Shown in pieces: positions 63,325 to 64,000 of a DNA stretch of 64,000 nt. The notes under the pieces are model-generated. The model searched no databases, was not told the DNA's origin, and saw nothing but the letters and a program-made list of their open reading frames with translations. Source of the stretch: Bradyrhizobium monzae (GTDB lineage: Bacteria > Pseudomonadota > Alphaproteobacteria > Rhizobiales > Xanthobacteraceae); NCBI RefSeq assembly GCF_021458635.1, contig NZ_JAIRDQ010000001.1, positions 496,001 through 560,000 on the forward strand. The letters are read 5' to 3'. Positions within the stretch are counted from its first letter, which is position 1. Each line of letters starts with the position of its first letter. The position numbers and the translations under genes were made by a program.

Positions 63325-64000
63325 ATGCCAGTGCGCGACGACGATAAGTCCCTTAGACGTACCCCCCTCTACGACCTTCATGTGACGCTGGGCGGCAAGA
63401 TGGTGCCGTTCGCGGGCTACGACATGCCCGTCCAGTACCCCGCCGGCGTCCTGAAAGAGCACCTCCATACCCGCAGCCAGGCCGGCCTGTTCGACGTCTC
63501 CCACATGGGCCAGATCGCGCTTCGTCCGAAATCGGGCAAGGTCGAGGACGCCGCCCGCGCGCTGGAGCGGCTGGTGCCGCAGGACATCGTGGCGATTGCA
63601 CCGGGGCGGCAGCGCTACGCCCAGTTCACCAATGCAAATGGCGGCCTTCTGGACGATCTGATGGTCGCCAATTTCGGCGATCATTTGTTCCTGGTCGTCA
63701 ATGCCGCCTGCAAGGAAGAGGACGAGGCGCATCTGCGCGCAAATCTCTCCGAGACCTGCATCATCGATTCGCTCGCCGATCGTGCACTGATCGCGCTGCA
63801 GGGCCCGAAGGCCGAAGCTTCGCTGGCGAAATTGTGTGCAGAGGCGCCCGCCATGACGTTCATGGATGCCGGCCCGCATGTGGTCGCCGGTCTCGCCTGC
63901 TTCGTCTCGCGCTCGGGCTATACCGGCGAGGACGGCTTTGAGATTTCGGTGCCCGCGGCCGATGCCGAGCGCCTTGCCAGGACGCTGCTGGACAATCCCG
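63325..64000 (+). CDS. gcvT: Glycine cleavage system T protein, N-terminal 225 residues (cut by window end)
   Basis: The aminomethyltransferase GcvT passes the methylene carbon of glycine to tetrahydrofolate. Motifs are LGGKMVPFAGYDMPVQYPAG, LFDVSHMGQIAL, GGLLDDLMVANFG and SRSGYTGEDGFEIS, which are family hallmarks. The start at 63325 (MPVRDDDKSLRRTPLYDLHV) follows GAGGA. It is the first gene behind the riboswitch; gcvH and gcvP probably follow beyond the window. Confidence 0.96.
   Translation, partial: MPVRDDDKSLRRTPLYDLHVTLGGKMVPFAGYDMPVQYPAGVLKEHLHTRSQAGLFDVSHMGQIALRPKSGKVEDAARALERLVPQDIVAIAPGRQRYAQFTNANGGLLDDLMVANFGDHLFLVVNAACKEEDEAHLRANLSETCIIDSLADRALIALQGPKAEASLAKLCAEAPAMTFMDAGPHVVAGLACFVSRSGYTGEDGFEISVPAADAERLARTLLDNP

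Overview
The window is about 65% GC and carries an ordinary alphaproteobacterial chromosome segment, most likely from Bradyrhizobium or a close relative. The basis is gene content (alphaproteobacterial ATP synthase inhibitor zeta subunit, purC-purS-purQ-purL genes, cyanase, MddA, EgtB/EgtD, a glycine riboswitch before gcvT) and several families of short palindromic intergenic repeats that I recall as typical of that genus. I saw no insertion sequence, prophage, CRISPR array, rRNA or tRNA. Many very long antisense ORFs are GC-rich shadows of real genes and are left out.

Layout. 1-740: end of rpe and two small hypothetical genes. 743-5107 (minus): a five-gene run with an ExbB/MotA-type channel protein, a one-helix DUF2135-like partner, a two-helix membrane protein, a metallophosphoesterase and a Ser/Thr kinase fused to a universal-stress domain. 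This is the best candidate for an undescribed system. 5289-7314: a NarL-type histidine kinase/response regulator pair. 7415-15884: a TetR regulator with an upstream 33-codon ORF, an M20 amidohydrolase, a Tat-like LVIVD-repeat protein, an acyl-CoA synthetase, a soluble SecD-like exported protein and a cyclic-nucleotide-binding membrane protein. 15929-19347: three SDR oxidoreductases in a row, divergent from a LysR regulator with a LysR-type box between them. 19366-24921: GST, a decayed response-regulator gene, cytochrome b561, murI, an HpcH-type aldolase, a cupin, a stand-alone E2-like acyltransferase and rpsD. 24991-25494: an antitoxin-like gene followed by a frameshifted parE-like toxin gene. 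25510-30119: threonine aldolase, two paralogous serine hydrolases, a macro-domain protein and grxD.

30410-45630: ergothioneine genes egtB-egtD, LtrA, bolA, small DUF proteins, an acyltransferase, and the purine genes purL, purQ, purS, purC and purB. The purine genes are interrupted by tctC, corA, a thioesterase and the ATP synthase inhibitor. 45689-50468: cyanase, a BTAD/SARP-alpha/beta-hydrolase fusion, and an mddA-MDR-hotdog run. 50875-56942: a 916-residue autotransporter, a TrmJ-DUF559 fusion and a membrane-anchored alpha/beta hydrolase. 57161-64000: icd, a DUF3455 protein, a membrane protein of unknown role, alaS, and a tandem glycine riboswitch leading into gcvT, which runs off the end.

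Together these genes cover purine synthesis, one-carbon/glycine catabolism, translation (S4, AlaRS, TrmJ), thiol and sulfur chemistry (GrxD/BolA, ergothioneine, methanethiol methylation) and envelope signalling. All functional calls rest on reading motifs in the translated sequence; no database search was run.
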